A stretch of DNA of 64,000 bases. It comes from UBA1924 sp963976625. GTDB lineage: Bacteria; Planctomycetota; Phycisphaerae; Phycisphaerales; UBA1924. The position numbers and the translations under genes were made by a program. The notes below the pieces were generated by a model, which worked only from the letters and a program-made list of their open reading frames with translations, was not told the origin of the DNA and did no database searches. The stretch lies in assembly GCA_963976625.1 (NCBI GenBank), contig CAXBLA010000003.1:1-64000 (forward strand). The letters are read 5' to 3'. Shown here piece after piece: positions 1 to 9,135 of this stretch; position 1 is the first letter of the stretch; each line of letters begins with the position of its first letter.

Positions 1-1332
1 CTCTCGATCCCGTTCGGCGGGGCCATCGCGTATGTGCTCGTTGGTGAGCTCTGGCTGCCCCGGCGTCGGATCAGGCGGTATTTGGCCTACAAAGAGTTTG
101 TCGCCGATCGAATCCAGCGGATTGATCGTGATTGGGATATCAAGGGCGATCAGCTTCCGCCCATCGCGGCCATGCTCAATGCACAGACGATCAAGCTGCT
201 GAGCATTTCTGCGATTGGCGGTAACGATGTCAAGATCATCTCGTCGAGCCAAGAGTGCATCGAATCAATCCTGCGTGACATCGACGCCGCTGAGTCTTCT
301 ATCAACATGCTGTTCTACATCTGGCATTCTGCAGGGCTCGTCGCGGAGGTTGAAGCAGCCCTGATCCGTGCCTCGGCCCGCGGCGTCACCTGCCGGCTCT
401 TGCTCGATGGATCAGGAAGCAAAGACTTCCTCCGCAGCACTCGCCCACACGAGCTCCGCAAGGCTGGGATCGAGATCACCGAAGTCTTGCCTGTTGGTGT
501 AATGCGGAATGTGTTCCGTCGATTGGATATCCGCAATCACCGCAAGATCATCGTGATCGATCACCACACCGCGTACACGGGCTCGATGAACATGGCAGAC
601 CCCGCATTCTTTGGTAGCCTCAAGGGCGTTGGCATGTGGATCGATGTCATGGCCCGCGTCCAAGGGCCAGCAGCGCAGGTGCTTGATATCGTCACCGAGC
701 TCGATCGAGCGGTCGAGTTTGGCGAGAATCCAACCAACAACCACCCACCAGCCCGCCCAGATCAACCGCTACAAATCTATGGCCAGGCCCCTCTGCAGGT
801 CGTCCCGTCGGGGCCCGGGCAATCGCCCCGGATCACGCACGACATGCTGATGACGCTGATCTACAACACGACGAAGAAACTCGTCATCACCACGCCGTAC
901 TTTATCCCCAGCGAGGCGATGCTCGAGGGTCTCACGGCGGCCGCCCTGCGGGGAGTCGATGTATCGATCGTTGTGCCGCTTGATGTTGATTCCGTGCTCG
1001 TTCGCCATGCTTCAAAGTCATACTTCCAGGACCTGCTCGATGTCGGCGTGCATATCCACCAGTTCACCGGCGGGCTCTTGCACACCAAAACTGTGACGGC
1101 GGACGATCAGGTGGCCTTGATCGGAACGGTCAACATGGACAAACGGAGCTTTTGGATCAACTTTGAGATCAGTCTCTTCGCGTATGACCAAGCGATCGTC
1201 CAAGAGCTCTGCGCCCTCCAAAACGAGTACATCGCTCGATCGCACACTGTTGATGCGGAGCAATGGAAAAAGCGGCCCTTTGGGCGACGGCTCCTCGAAA
1301 ACGCACTGCAGTTGCTCGCCCCGATTCTCTGA
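1..1332 (+). CDS. cls: Cardiolipin synthase (phospholipase D family), 5' end cut by window
   Basis: Membrane phospholipase D superfamily enzyme that joins phosphatidyl groups to make cardiolipin. The reading frame is open from base 1, and the first residues (IPFGGAIAYVLVG) look like the second N-terminal membrane segment of ClsA, so the true start lies before the window. The GTG at 34 is probably internal. Counting from that GTG, two HKD motifs are visible: H169-x-K171-x4-D176 followed by GSMNM, and H350-x-K352-x4-D357 followed by GTVNMD. Both are needed for the two-step phosphatidyl transfer. The gene converges on the Bat operon with a 15-base gap. Confidence 0.9.
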   Translation, partial: LSIPFGGAIAYVLVGELWLPRRRIRRYLAYKEFVADRIQRIDRDWDIKGDQLPPIAAMLNAQTIKLLSISAIGGNDVKIISSSQECIESILRDIDAAESSINMLFYIWHSAGLVAEVEAALIRASARGVTCRLLLDGSGSKDFLRSTRPHELRKAGIEITEVLPVGVMRNVFRRLDIRNHRKIIVIDHHTAYTGSMNMADPAFFGSLKGVGMWIDVMARVQGPAAQVLDIVTELDRAVEFGENPTNNHPPARPDQPLQIYGQAPLQVVPSGPGQSPRITHDMLMTLIYNTTKKLVITTPYFIPSEAMLEGLTAAALRGVDVSIVVPLDVDSVLVRHASKSYFQDLLDVGVHIHQFTGGLLHTKTVTADDQVALIGTVNMDKRSFWINFEISLFAYDQAIVQELCALQNEYIARSHTVDAEQWKKRPFGRRLLENALQLLAPIL

Positions 1333-1347
1333 TGAGCTTTAAGCAAC

Positions 1348-2166
1348 TTACAAGGCCTTGGCATTGACCTCGACCATGCTCTGTTGTGGCAGCCAGCATT
1401 CGGAGCCATCGGCGAGCTCGATCCGGTTCCAGCCGTCACGGGTTTCGAGCAACTCGCCCTCGATCCCGGCTCGCAACTGCTCGCTGAAGATGGGGTCATA
1501 GATCTGATCATCGGGTCCAGAGCGGGCCAGCACATCATCACCGACGATGACGACCGCGTGGTTTCCCTGATGCTGGGTCCATTCGAGCCCGAGCATGGTC
1601 AAGGGTACAAAACCGAGCAGGATCATCCAGACGCCGATCGGCTTGGCTGCTCTGGGTATAAGCCGCAGGGTCGCGGCGCTCCGGGCCAACCATCCGATCG
1701 TGAACAGCCCAGCAAAGCTGATCCAGAGCCAGGAACGCTCGATGTACCCTCGCCAGCCCAGTACAACGGTCCAAGCCCGGCTCGTGATGCTTTTCTCTAC
1801 CTTGATGGGGACCTGCGAGCGGGCATATGCCAGCGATTCGCGCAGCGGGACATCCCGCGGGTCGAGCTGCTCGCCCTGGCGATAGGCCGCGATGGCGAGC
1901 CCGAGCTTGTCCGAGAGCATGTACGCGTTGCCAAGGGCGTGATAGACTTTGGGGGTGTGGTAGCCGTGGGTATCGATGACGGCCTGGAGCATCGCGGCTG
2001 ACTCTTCGAGCGTTTGGCCCGAGCGTTCGTCGTGATTCTGCAACTGGGCGATCCCGGCATCAAGATGATCGAGTGCCGCCCCGAGATCGTTCTCTCTATC
2101 TTGGGCCTCTGCGAAAGATGAGCACAGCACGAGTGTGCACAGCATCGTAGTCAGGAAAGTTTTCAT
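1348..2166 (-). CDS. BatE-like TPR and SH3-like membrane protein
   Basis: Last gene of the Bat operon. It has a signal peptide (about residues 1-21, ending SFAEAQ), TPR-like helices around residues 55-115, two membrane helices around residues 145-190, and a C-terminal SH3-like segment with LLETRDGWNRIELADGSECW. This is the BatE plan of TPRs plus bacterial SH3. BatE proteins are accessory parts of MoxR/VWA systems in the cell envelope, with no proven biochemistry. The start overlaps the batD stop by four bases, which suggests translational coupling. Confidence 0.75.
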   Translation of the reverse strand: MKTFLTTMLCTLVLCSSFAEAQDRENDLGAALDHLDAGIAQLQNHDERSGQTLEESAAMLQAVIDTHGYHTPKVYHALGNAYMLSDKLGLAIAAYRQGEQLDPRDVPLRESLAYARSQVPIKVEKSITSRAWTVVLGWRGYIERSWLWISFAGLFTIGWLARSAATLRLIPRAAKPIGVWMILLGFVPLTMLGLEWTQHQGNHAVVIVGDDVLARSGPDDQIYDPIFSEQLRAGIEGELLETRDGWNRIELADGSECWLPQQSMVEVNAKAL

Positions 2167-4007
2167 GTCGGCACCCCTTCCCGCTTGATCTTGGTATGGA
2201 TATCTGTGAGCAGTCCTTTGCGAACGCTGTCCATATGTGATCCAGCCTGGTTATCGCCGGCGCCTTGGTAGGCTGGCGTGAGCTCAGCATGCAGGCATTG
2301 AGCAACCGCCTGGGTGTCTTCAGGATTGAGCCCGAGCTTCTTTGCATCATCGGCCACGAGCGCGTCCTGATTGATATGGAGCACAGCAGAGAGATAGGTC
2401 CGTAGGGCATGGGCGTGTTGCCCCTTCTTGTCGAGCCCCTTGCTTGTTCTCCAAGCCCGGCTGATCGCACGAGCATCCGCGTCCATCCGCCCGCGGGCCG
2501 CGACAAACATAAACGAGCACAGGAACACACTCGGGCCAGAAGCAATCACCCCGATCCACACCGGGTCTTGCATCACCCGTGAGAACGAGAAGCTCGTCTG
2601 ATCGTGCATGTCCTCCATGCTGCCGTGAGCCCAAAGACCGGGCATCGTGTCGGTCAGTGTCACGCGTTCGATCGATTCTGACTGCGGTGTCGGCGTTTCA
2701 AGCCCGCCGGTCACCAACGCGTCCGAAAGAGTCACCACCTGCACCTCGCTTACATCGAGCGGAATTGGTCTTGATGTGTAGACTTTGTATTCACCCGACT
2801 CGGGATCAAACGAGGGGAGGGTGATCGCGGGGATCTCATCGACTGAGTCAGAGAGTGCGCGAATCGTGGTCTCATAGACACGCATCCCGTCGTAGCGGGG
2901 GAACTGTTCTCGCCATCCGCCGCTTGAAACTTTGAAATCTTCGGAGAATGTGGGCAGCAGGTTGAGATCGGGCGCATCATGCACGCCGACCATGGGTTCT
3001 TTCCCGGTGATCCGGAGGGTGAGCCCGATGGGATCGCCGACGTTGACCGCGGTATTGGCGGTGGTGGTATCGAGCCGATAGGCGCCGATGGCGCCGTTGT
3101 AGCCAGCGGGGCGTCCCTGAGTGGGCACATCGATCACCGAGATCTGGATCGGATCTGCCTGGGTGTAGGCCCGGTAGATATTCCCGGTCCCTTCGTGACG
3201 GGTGAACACCGCCCGCACCGGACCCAGGTCAAACTCTCCGAGCCGGGTGGGGGTGATGCTGAATCTGAAAGAGAGCTTGGTGAGCTCTTCGCCGTTGTGG
3301 TGACCGATATCGACGACGCCGATGACTTGCTGATCGCCGATGACAAAGCCCACTTGCTGCCGCCCGTTGCTCGTCGGATCGAGACCGCGTAGCTGGAACG
3401 ATTCTGGGATCGAGGTGGAACTCAGGCTGAACTCATTGGTCTGGTTAGCGATCCACCAGACGCATTCGACTTCGGCGGTCTCGTTGAGATACAGCTGTTT
3501 CCGGTTGATGGACACTTCGATCACATCGTCATTGGATTCCCTCGGAAAGACCGTTTCGAAGCTGGCTTCTTGCCCTTCGTAGCTTTGACCGTTCACCTCG
3601 ATACTCGGGGCGGGGATGACCACCACGCCGGGCTCGAGGGCGGTCAGGCGGTACTGGTAGCTGTAGTTCTGATCGGTGACGGTGCGGTTGCGCCCGTTGA
3701 TCACTCGGATCCCGGTCGTTGAATGCGAAGACCGCCCACGGAACTCGGCACGCACTGACGCGGGGAACTCCACGCGTGGGGTCGAGTTGCTCTGTCCACC
3801 ACGAACAACAATCTGATAGATGATTTCATCACCGACATACACCCGCTCACGCGAGAGCTCGGTCGTCACATAGATCTGAGTGTTCTGGGCCACCGCTCCG
3901 GTGCAGAGCAGCCCGAGCATACACACCAGGGCCAGTACGATATGCTGAAGTTTCGCAGGGTGGTCAGGTCGGTTGTATCGCGTAGTTTGCATAGCTTGGC
4001 TCACCAA
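2163..4007 (-). CDS. batD: BatD-like protein (oxygen-tolerance family)
   Basis: Large envelope protein with a signal peptide (hydrophobic stretch ending GAVAQ about residue 40), then repeated beta-sandwich domains rich in VxVGD and PxxEF patterns typical of BatD, and a membrane helix around residue 490 followed by a charged cytoplasmic tail. BatD is thought to scaffold VWA partners in the periplasm. The ATG overlaps the batC stop by seven bases. A second in-frame ATG five codons later (MQTTRY) is a possible alternative start. Length (614 residues) is normal for the family. Confidence 0.8.
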   Translation of the reverse strand: MVSQAMQTTRYNRPDHPAKLQHIVLALVCMLGLLCTGAVAQNTQIYVTTELSRERVYVGDEIIYQIVVRGGQSNSTPRVEFPASVRAEFRGRSSHSTTGIRVINGRNRTVTDQNYSYQYRLTALEPGVVVIPAPSIEVNGQSYEGQEASFETVFPRESNDDVIEVSINRKQLYLNETAEVECVWWIANQTNEFSLSSTSIPESFQLRGLDPTSNGRQQVGFVIGDQQVIGVVDIGHHNGEELTKLSFRFSITPTRLGEFDLGPVRAVFTRHEGTGNIYRAYTQADPIQISVIDVPTQGRPAGYNGAIGAYRLDTTTANTAVNVGDPIGLTLRITGKEPMVGVHDAPDLNLLPTFSEDFKVSSGGWREQFPRYDGMRVYETTIRALSDSVDEIPAITLPSFDPESGEYKVYTSRPIPLDVSEVQVVTLSDALVTGGLETPTPQSESIERVTLTDTMPGLWAHGSMEDMHDQTSFSFSRVMQDPVWIGVIASGPSVFLCSFMFVAARGRMDADARAISRAWRTSKGLDKKGQHAHALRTYLSAVLHINQDALVADDAKKLGLNPEDTQAVAQCLHAELTPAYQGAGDNQAGSHMDSVRKGLLTDIHTKIKREGVPT

Positions 4008-5227
4008 TCTTTCTTGACCTTCGTCGGACGACCCGATGCCTTATAAGCCTCGCGGCTCTCGCGCTCGCGTCGTTCCTTGTCGAGCAGCTGCTTGGCGATC
4101 TCGTCGATCTGATCGCTGTCGGCGCTCTCTTCATTCTTCGCTGATTCTTGTTGCTCTTTCGATTCCTGATCTTCTGGCTTTCCGGCGTCGCCTTGCTGAT
4201 CACCTTGATCACCCTGTTCGCCTTTTCCTTGTTCCTTGGATTCATCAGCGAGCTGCTGCATCGCGTCGGCGGCTTCTTTAAGCGACTGAGCCGCCTTCTC
4301 TTGCTGCTCGCCCGCTTCCTTCTGATCACCCTCGTCCATCGCCTGCTGGGCCTTCTCTTGGGCTTCTTTGGCTTCTTCGATCTTGTCCATCACCGGCTGG
4401 GTTTTTTCAGCGTTGTTTTGCTGATTGATATCTTCCTGCGTGGATTCGGTCTCGGTACAGAGTTCTTCTTGGTCGGTTTTCTGCTTTTCTTGCTCTTCGT
4501 CGTCCTTTGGGGGGCTCGACTTCGTCTCTTCCGCTTCCGATTGCTGTTGCTCGGCGAGCTCTTTGAGCTTGTCGGCCTGCTCTTGCTGCTGTTTCTGCTG
4601 CTGCTCTTGTTGTTCTCTTTGCTCTTGTTTCTGTTGCTCGATCATCTCTTCGATCGCTTCGATCTGGTCTTGGAGCTGTTTGATCTGCGTGCGCACCCGC
4701 TCGGTATTGCTCGCAGCTTGTCGATCCTTTGGATCGAGCTCCATCACCGAACGGAACGCACCAGCTGATGATTGGAGCATCGAAACCTGGCTCTTCAATG
4801 CCGCGAGCATCTGTTCAATATCCGGCATCGCTTCCGTAGTCATATCAGCCGCTAAATCCTTGGCCATCGCATGATGCGTATGCCCGAGGTTGTAACGAGC
4901 TCGAACACGGATCGGCATGGAGATACCTCGCTTGTCTGCGCTGCGGAAGGCGTTGACCGCATCGCTGTACCGTTCGGGGTGCTGCTCGATCAGCCCGAGG
5001 TACAGCGTCCCCAGGTTGAAGCTCGCGGCTGCGAACAAATCAGGGTCCTCGCACCGCTCGGTCACCTCGATAAGCATCTCTAGACGCTGATCGGGCTCGG
5101 TCTCCGGATCGAGACTCTGCTCGATCCGAGAGCGGGCGATCTGAGGATCCATGACTATGTTTTCGTCTTCTGTCACGGCGGGGGGCGCCATGAGCACCAG
5201 ACAGGAGATTGCAAAGGGAATCAGCAT
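4001..5227 (-). CDS. batC: BatC-like TPR protein with long E/K/Q-rich tail
   Basis: Has an N-terminal signal or anchor segment, TPR-like helices around residues 55-165, then about 200 residues dominated by Glu, Lys and Gln that should form extended coiled coil. This matches BatC (TPR plus low-complexity charged tail). The likely role is a protein-protein scaffold for BatA and BatB. It overlaps BatB by seven bases upstream and BatD by seven downstream. The repetitive codon use makes the opposite strand look like a leucine-rich membrane ORF, which I reject. Confidence 0.75.
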   Translation of the reverse strand: MLIPFAISCLVLMAPPAVTEDENIVMDPQIARSRIEQSLDPETEPDQRLEMLIEVTERCEDPDLFAAASFNLGTLYLGLIEQHPERYSDAVNAFRSADKRGISMPIRVRARYNLGHTHHAMAKDLAADMTTEAMPDIEQMLAALKSQVSMLQSSAGAFRSVMELDPKDRQAASNTERVRTQIKQLQDQIEAIEEMIEQQKQEQREQQEQQQKQQQEQADKLKELAEQQQSEAEETKSSPPKDDEEQEKQKTDQEELCTETESTQEDINQQNNAEKTQPVMDKIEEAKEAQEKAQQAMDEGDQKEAGEQQEKAAQSLKEAADAMQQLADESKEQGKGEQGDQGDQQGDAGKPEDQESKEQQESAKNEESADSDQIDEIAKQLLDKERRERESREAYKASGRPTKVKKDW

Positions 5228-6300
5228 GCGAGGGCCTTTCGAGTGCTGCTTGGGACCAAGAGCGTGTCGATCATGATGAGGATCAACGCACCGGCGATGA
5301 AGTACATGAATCGCTGGGTGTACTCGACCTGCGACGAAGTGTCGATCGTGCGCTGGTCAGCCGAGGCGATGAGTTCTTGATAGACTTGGGCCAGATCAAT
5401 CGTTCCAGTCCCGACTTCGAGATACACCCCGCCCGGAGAAGCCGCGGCGATGCCCTGCAGGGTCGCACTCTCGAGCTTGGATTGCACCGGACGCCCTGCA
5501 TTAGAATCGTTCGAATCCGGGTTTGCTGGCACGGCCGCCCCTTTGGTCGAGCCGATACCGATCGCGATGATCCGCACGCCCTGCTGCCCAGCGAGGCGCG
5601 CCGCTTCGAGCGGGAGGCTTTCTTGATCCTCGCCGTCGGAGATCAGCACCAGATCACGATAGCTCTGCTGGGTGTCAACCTGATCTTCAACATAGACCAT
5701 CTCCATCGTTTTACGGATCGCGTCCCCGATGTTCGTGCCCCCGAGGGTCACGGTCTCGGGGCTGAGCTCTTCGAGGGCGAGTTGAAAGAACATTCGATCG
5801 GTGGTCAACGGCGAGAGCACCGAAGACGATCCGGCGAAGGCGACGAGCCCGACCCGGTCGCTGCCCAGCTCATCGACGAGGTCGTTGATCCAGAGCTTGG
5901 ATTTTTCGAGTCGGCTCGGTGCGACATCTCGAGCGAGCATAGAGCGGGAGACATCAACCAAGAACACCACATCACGCCCGCGTGATTCGAGTTCGACCTC
6001 TCGCGGGTCGGATTCGGGCTGAGCAACGGCCACGGCCATCGAACACACGGCGAGCATCACCAAGGCCGCGTGGGCCCAGGTGTTCCATCGTCGGCTACGC
6101 CCGACGATTGACCCGAGCATGGCCGAGTCTGCGATCCGTCTGGTCTTCCGTTTGCTTAGGAAACCCAGGATCAGAATCAGCAACGCCAAAGCCGGGCCGG
6201 CCAGCGCAAGCCAGAGCCATTGCGGCTGAGCAAAACGCCATTCATGCCCGAACCATTGGTCAAAATCGATGGCCGCCAGTGTGCAGAGGGTGTTATTCAT
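5221..6300 (-). CDS. batB: BatB-like von Willebrand factor A membrane protein
   Basis: VWA-domain protein anchored by an N-terminal helix pair (residues about 28-50 and 75-95) and a C-terminal helix (about 330-350). The metal-ion-dependent adhesion site is intact: D116-x-S118-x-S120 (VDVSRSM), with TGGTN-like threonine (GGTNIGD) and a later DGED motif. BatA and BatB are paralogous VWA proteins thought to be remodelled by the MoxR ATPase of the same operon. Its ATG overlaps the stop of the preceding gene by four bases. Confidence 0.85.
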   Translation of the reverse strand: MNNTLCTLAAIDFDQWFGHEWRFAQPQWLWLALAGPALALLILILGFLSKRKTRRIADSAMLGSIVGRSRRWNTWAHAALVMLAVCSMAVAVAQPESDPREVELESRGRDVVFLVDVSRSMLARDVAPSRLEKSKLWINDLVDELGSDRVGLVAFAGSSSVLSPLTTDRMFFQLALEELSPETVTLGGTNIGDAIRKTMEMVYVEDQVDTQQSYRDLVLISDGEDQESLPLEAARLAGQQGVRIIAIGIGSTKGAAVPANPDSNDSNAGRPVQSKLESATLQGIAAASPGGVYLEVGTGTIDLAQVYQELIASADQRTIDTSSQVEYTQRFMYFIAGALILIMIDTLLVPSSTRKALAC

Positions 6301-7340
6301 ACCACCCCCCGGTAAAAAAGTGTCGAACTCAACGAGCTGAACACGAACGATCCGAACCCGACGATGGCGAAGGGGAGGAAGAGTTCGCGGTAGCTTGTCG
6401 ATTCAGAAATCTCGATCGTTGATCGCTCGAGCTCATCGATCTGGGCATAGACATGCTCAAGATCGGCGACCTGATCAACGCCCCAGTATTGCCCGCCGGT
6501 CAACTCGGCGACCGCGGTCATGCGATCGTCACTCACGGATTGAGTGTTGCCTCCGAAGAAGAAGCTATTGACGCTTGTGCCGCCGCGGATACCGATGATG
6601 TAGACCTTGATGCCCCATTCTTTGGCGAGCCCGGCGGCCTGGATGGGTGAATAAGTGCCCGCCTTGTTTTCTCCATCCGTGAGCAGCACAACCACCTTGC
6701 TCTTGAGTGCAAACTCCGGATCGTCGGCTTCCTTGCGCATCGCGTCCTCGGTCGCTTTGAGCCTTGCCGACGCGAGCATGAGCGCATCGCCGATGGCGGT
6801 GTTGCGTTCGTTCTGCGCCTTGGGCAACTCGATCTTGCGGATGGCTTCGACAAGCACATCGTGCGATTGGGTCAGGGGCATGAGCGTGTCGGCGAAGGTC
6901 CCGAACACGATCAGCCCGAGCAGGTCACCCTTGCGCCCGTGAAGCTGGGTATCGTCACCAACAACGAAACGCTCGACAACCTGCTTGACTGCTTCTAGGC
7001 GTGTGACCTCTTTGTTATCAAAGACCACCCGCTCGTCCATCGAGCCCGAACGGTCCACAACGAGTTCGAGGGCGATCGTGTCTTGGCTTGATTTCACATG
7101 ATCGAGTACTTCCTGCGGGCGAGCGAGCGCGATCAACAGAGCCGCGATGGCGAGCGAGGTGAGCGCGCTGGGGATCCACGCCGTGATGGTGCGTGTGGAC
7201 CTCCCGGCCGCAGCGATCCGCGAGGGCACCGACGACATCATTCCGCGCCGACGCACCGAGACCACGATCTGCTTCGTCCAGATCAGCGGGATCAACGCCC
7301 CAAAGAACAGCACCCACGGATACGCCAGCTGCCAGTTCAT
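6297..7340 (-). CDS. batA: BatA-like von Willebrand factor A membrane protein
   Basis: Paralogue of the next gene. It has N-terminal membrane helices (residues about 8-22 and 58-74), a VWA domain with complete MIDAS D96-x-S98-x-S100 (VVDRSGSMD), a conserved threonine (NTAIGDAL) and DGEN, then a C-terminal membrane helix. It is placed between the operon lipoprotein and batB with four-base overlaps on both sides. Function is inferred from the family: metal-dependent protein binding in the periplasm within a MoxR-Bat complex. Confidence 0.85.
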   Translation of the reverse strand: MNWQLAYPWVLFFGALIPLIWTKQIVVSVRRRGMMSSVPSRIAAAGRSTRTITAWIPSALTSLAIAALLIALARPQEVLDHVKSSQDTIALELVVDRSGSMDERVVFDNKEVTRLEAVKQVVERFVVGDDTQLHGRKGDLLGLIVFGTFADTLMPLTQSHDVLVEAIRKIELPKAQNERNTAIGDALMLASARLKATEDAMRKEADDPEFALKSKVVVLLTDGENKAGTYSPIQAAGLAKEWGIKVYIIGIRGGTSVNSFFFGGNTQSVSDDRMTAVAELTGGQYWGVDQVADLEHVYAQIDELERSTIEISESTSYRELFLPFAIVGFGSFVFSSLSSTLFYRGVV

Positions 7341-8209
7341 GCGGCCTCCGATCCGGAAGTACCGAGCAGATCCAGCGTATGGCGAGCCATTTGTTTCGCA
7401 TCGAGCTCACCGGCTTGGTCATGCGAAAACCGGATGCGTTCGCATTGTTCGATCAGCACGCGGATTTCGCTGGTGTGCTGGAGGCGCGGATCGAGCTTGC
7501 ACAATGCGAGATAGAGCGTTTCGTAGGCTTGGGGGCATTGGCCGTCTTTGATCCGGGCGACTTCTTCGAGTAGGGCATAAGCCGATCGGTTCTTGGTATC
7601 TTGATTCGTGGAGCGGGTGAGCAGATAGATGATCAACCCCGAGAGCACCAAGCCGCCACCCAACGCCCAATACACGGCTTGATTTGTACTCTGCGACGCA
7701 ACCGCATCGACCGGTTCGTAAAGCTGGGCAACAGGCTCCAACTCCCCGGCGTCCTCCGCGGCGAGCACCGAGACCACCTGTATATCGAGTGGCAAGGTGG
7801 TGATCGTGCGGGCGGCCTCATCTGGATTGATAGTGATCTCAAGCCCGAAAACCGGAACTGTGTATTTGCCGGGCAGGAAGGGTTCTATGAGATAGTGGTG
7901 GGAGGTGATGAAACCATCGCCATCGACGCGCGTTGGCTCTTGGTTGGACTGGATCAGGCTCCACTGCGTTTCGTTCCACACTGGCTCGACCAGTTCGATC
8001 TCGTTGGGTTTGATCCAGTGAATCTCGACATTGATCGCAAGCCGTTCGGCGGTGCTGATCGAATCGGTGGGGGCCCAAACCGTGAGCTTCGTCCCAGTCT
8101 CGGGATCAATAACTTGGGTCGATTGGCCACTGGATACAGAATCGGTGTCTTGAACCTGGCACCCAAGGAGCAATAGCGAGCACAAGATAAACAACTGGAC
8201 GAATCTCAT
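7337..8209 (-). CDS. Bat-operon lipoprotein with internal membrane helix
   Basis: I do not recognise a named family. The N-terminus is a lipoprotein signal (LLLLGC, Cys17), followed by a beta-rich extracytoplasmic domain (about residues 20-170), one membrane helix (about 182-200) and a helical cytoplasmic tail with DPRLQHTSEIRVL. Small Bat operons often carry such a protein (DUF4381-like position) between DUF58 and BatA. Stop and start overlaps of four bases with both neighbours tie it to the operon. A protein with both lipid anchor and membrane helix is unusual. Confidence 0.7.
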   Translation of the reverse strand: MRFVQLFILCSLLLLGCQVQDTDSVSSGQSTQVIDPETGTKLTVWAPTDSISTAERLAINVEIHWIKPNEIELVEPVWNETQWSLIQSNQEPTRVDGDGFITSHHYLIEPFLPGKYTVPVFGLEITINPDEAARTITTLPLDIQVVSVLAAEDAGELEPVAQLYEPVDAVASQSTNQAVYWALGGGLVLSGLIIYLLTRSTNQDTKNRSAYALLEEVARIKDGQCPQAYETLYLALCKLDPRLQHTSEIRVLIEQCERIRFSHDQAGELDAKQMARHTLDLLGTSGSEAA

Positions 8210-9132
8210 CGCTTACGCATCTCCCGCTGATGGAAATACTTGACCAAGTCATCGACATAGTTGCCGGCTGTGGAAAGCTGGATCTTGTCGATCCTTGCCC
8301 GGCTCAAAGTCTCGTCGATGATCGCCTGCTCGCGCATCGCCTGCTCGTGGTAGCGTCTGCGAACCCGGCGAGACGCGGTATCGACCGTGAACCGCTTGCC
8401 AGTGATTGGATCATGCATCCGGATCATGCCAGCCTTGGGAAGATCAAACTCCAGCGGGTCGGTGAGCTGGAGCGCGACGACCTCGTGCTTCTGTGAAAGC
8501 ATCCGCAGAGGCTTGGCCCAGGTTGGCTCGCCGGCATTGCTCAGCCCTGAGAGAAAATCGGACATCACGAACACAATCGCCCGCCGACGGTGCGTCCGCC
8601 CGAGCTCGCTGATCGCATCACTGAGCAGGAACGGTGAGTTCCCCGGAGTGGCATCGATCAGCTCGCGGAGGATCCGCCGGGCGTGCTTCTTGCCCTTCGA
8701 CGGGCGAAGGTGGAACGACTCGGCTTCACCGGGCAACTGGGCCAGATGCTCTGATCCATAGATCTGGAGCCCCACACGATCGTTGTTGCGACCGGCCGCC
8801 AGCGTGATGACCGCGCCGACCTCGCACGCGAGCTGGTGCTTGGATCGCTTCACCGATCCGAAAGCCGTGGACAGCGTGCAATCGACCGACAGGATCACCG
8901 TGAGCTGACGCTCTTCCATAAACCGCTTGACATGCGGATGCCCGGTGCGGGCGGTGACATTCCAGTCGATCGTGCGGACCTCGTCGCCGGGCTGGTACTC
9001 GCGCACCTCGGCGAACTCAATCCCCTGCCCCTTGAATGCAGAGTGATACTGCCCGCCGAACAGATCGTCGACGCGGCGTCGGGCCCGGATCTCGAGCCGA
9101 CGGACTTCTCGCATGAGCTCTTCGGTCAACAT
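8206..9132 (-). CDS. DUF58 domain protein
   Basis: DUF58 proteins are partners of MoxR AAA+ ATPases and have a degenerate VWA-like fold. The diagnostic segment EFAEVREYQPGDEVRTIDW lies near residue 40-58, followed by the ARTGHPHVKRFMEER stretch. A VWA-like core follows with SVDCTLST in the MIDAS position. The start is three codon-lengths or less after the moxR stop (three bases between them), so the two are certainly cotranscribed. Likely cytoplasmic. Confidence 0.9.
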   Translation of the reverse strand: MLTEELMREVRRLEIRARRRVDDLFGGQYHSAFKGQGIEFAEVREYQPGDEVRTIDWNVTARTGHPHVKRFMEERQLTVILSVDCTLSTAFGSVKRSKHQLACEVGAVITLAAGRNNDRVGLQIYGSEHLAQLPGEAESFHLRPSKGKKHARRILRELIDATPGNSPFLLSDAISELGRTHRRRAIVFVMSDFLSGLSNAGEPTWAKPLRMLSQKHEVVALQLTDPLEFDLPKAGMIRMHDPITGKRFTVDTASRRVRRRYHEQAMREQAIIDETLSRARIDKIQLSTAGNYVDDLVKYFHQREMRKR

Positions 9133-9135
9133 AGG

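Noticed and set aside
4148..4768. Leucine-rich plus-strand ORF opposite batC
   Set aside because: It is the complement of the Glu/Lys/Gln-rich batC tail; codon periodicity and operon overlaps support batC.
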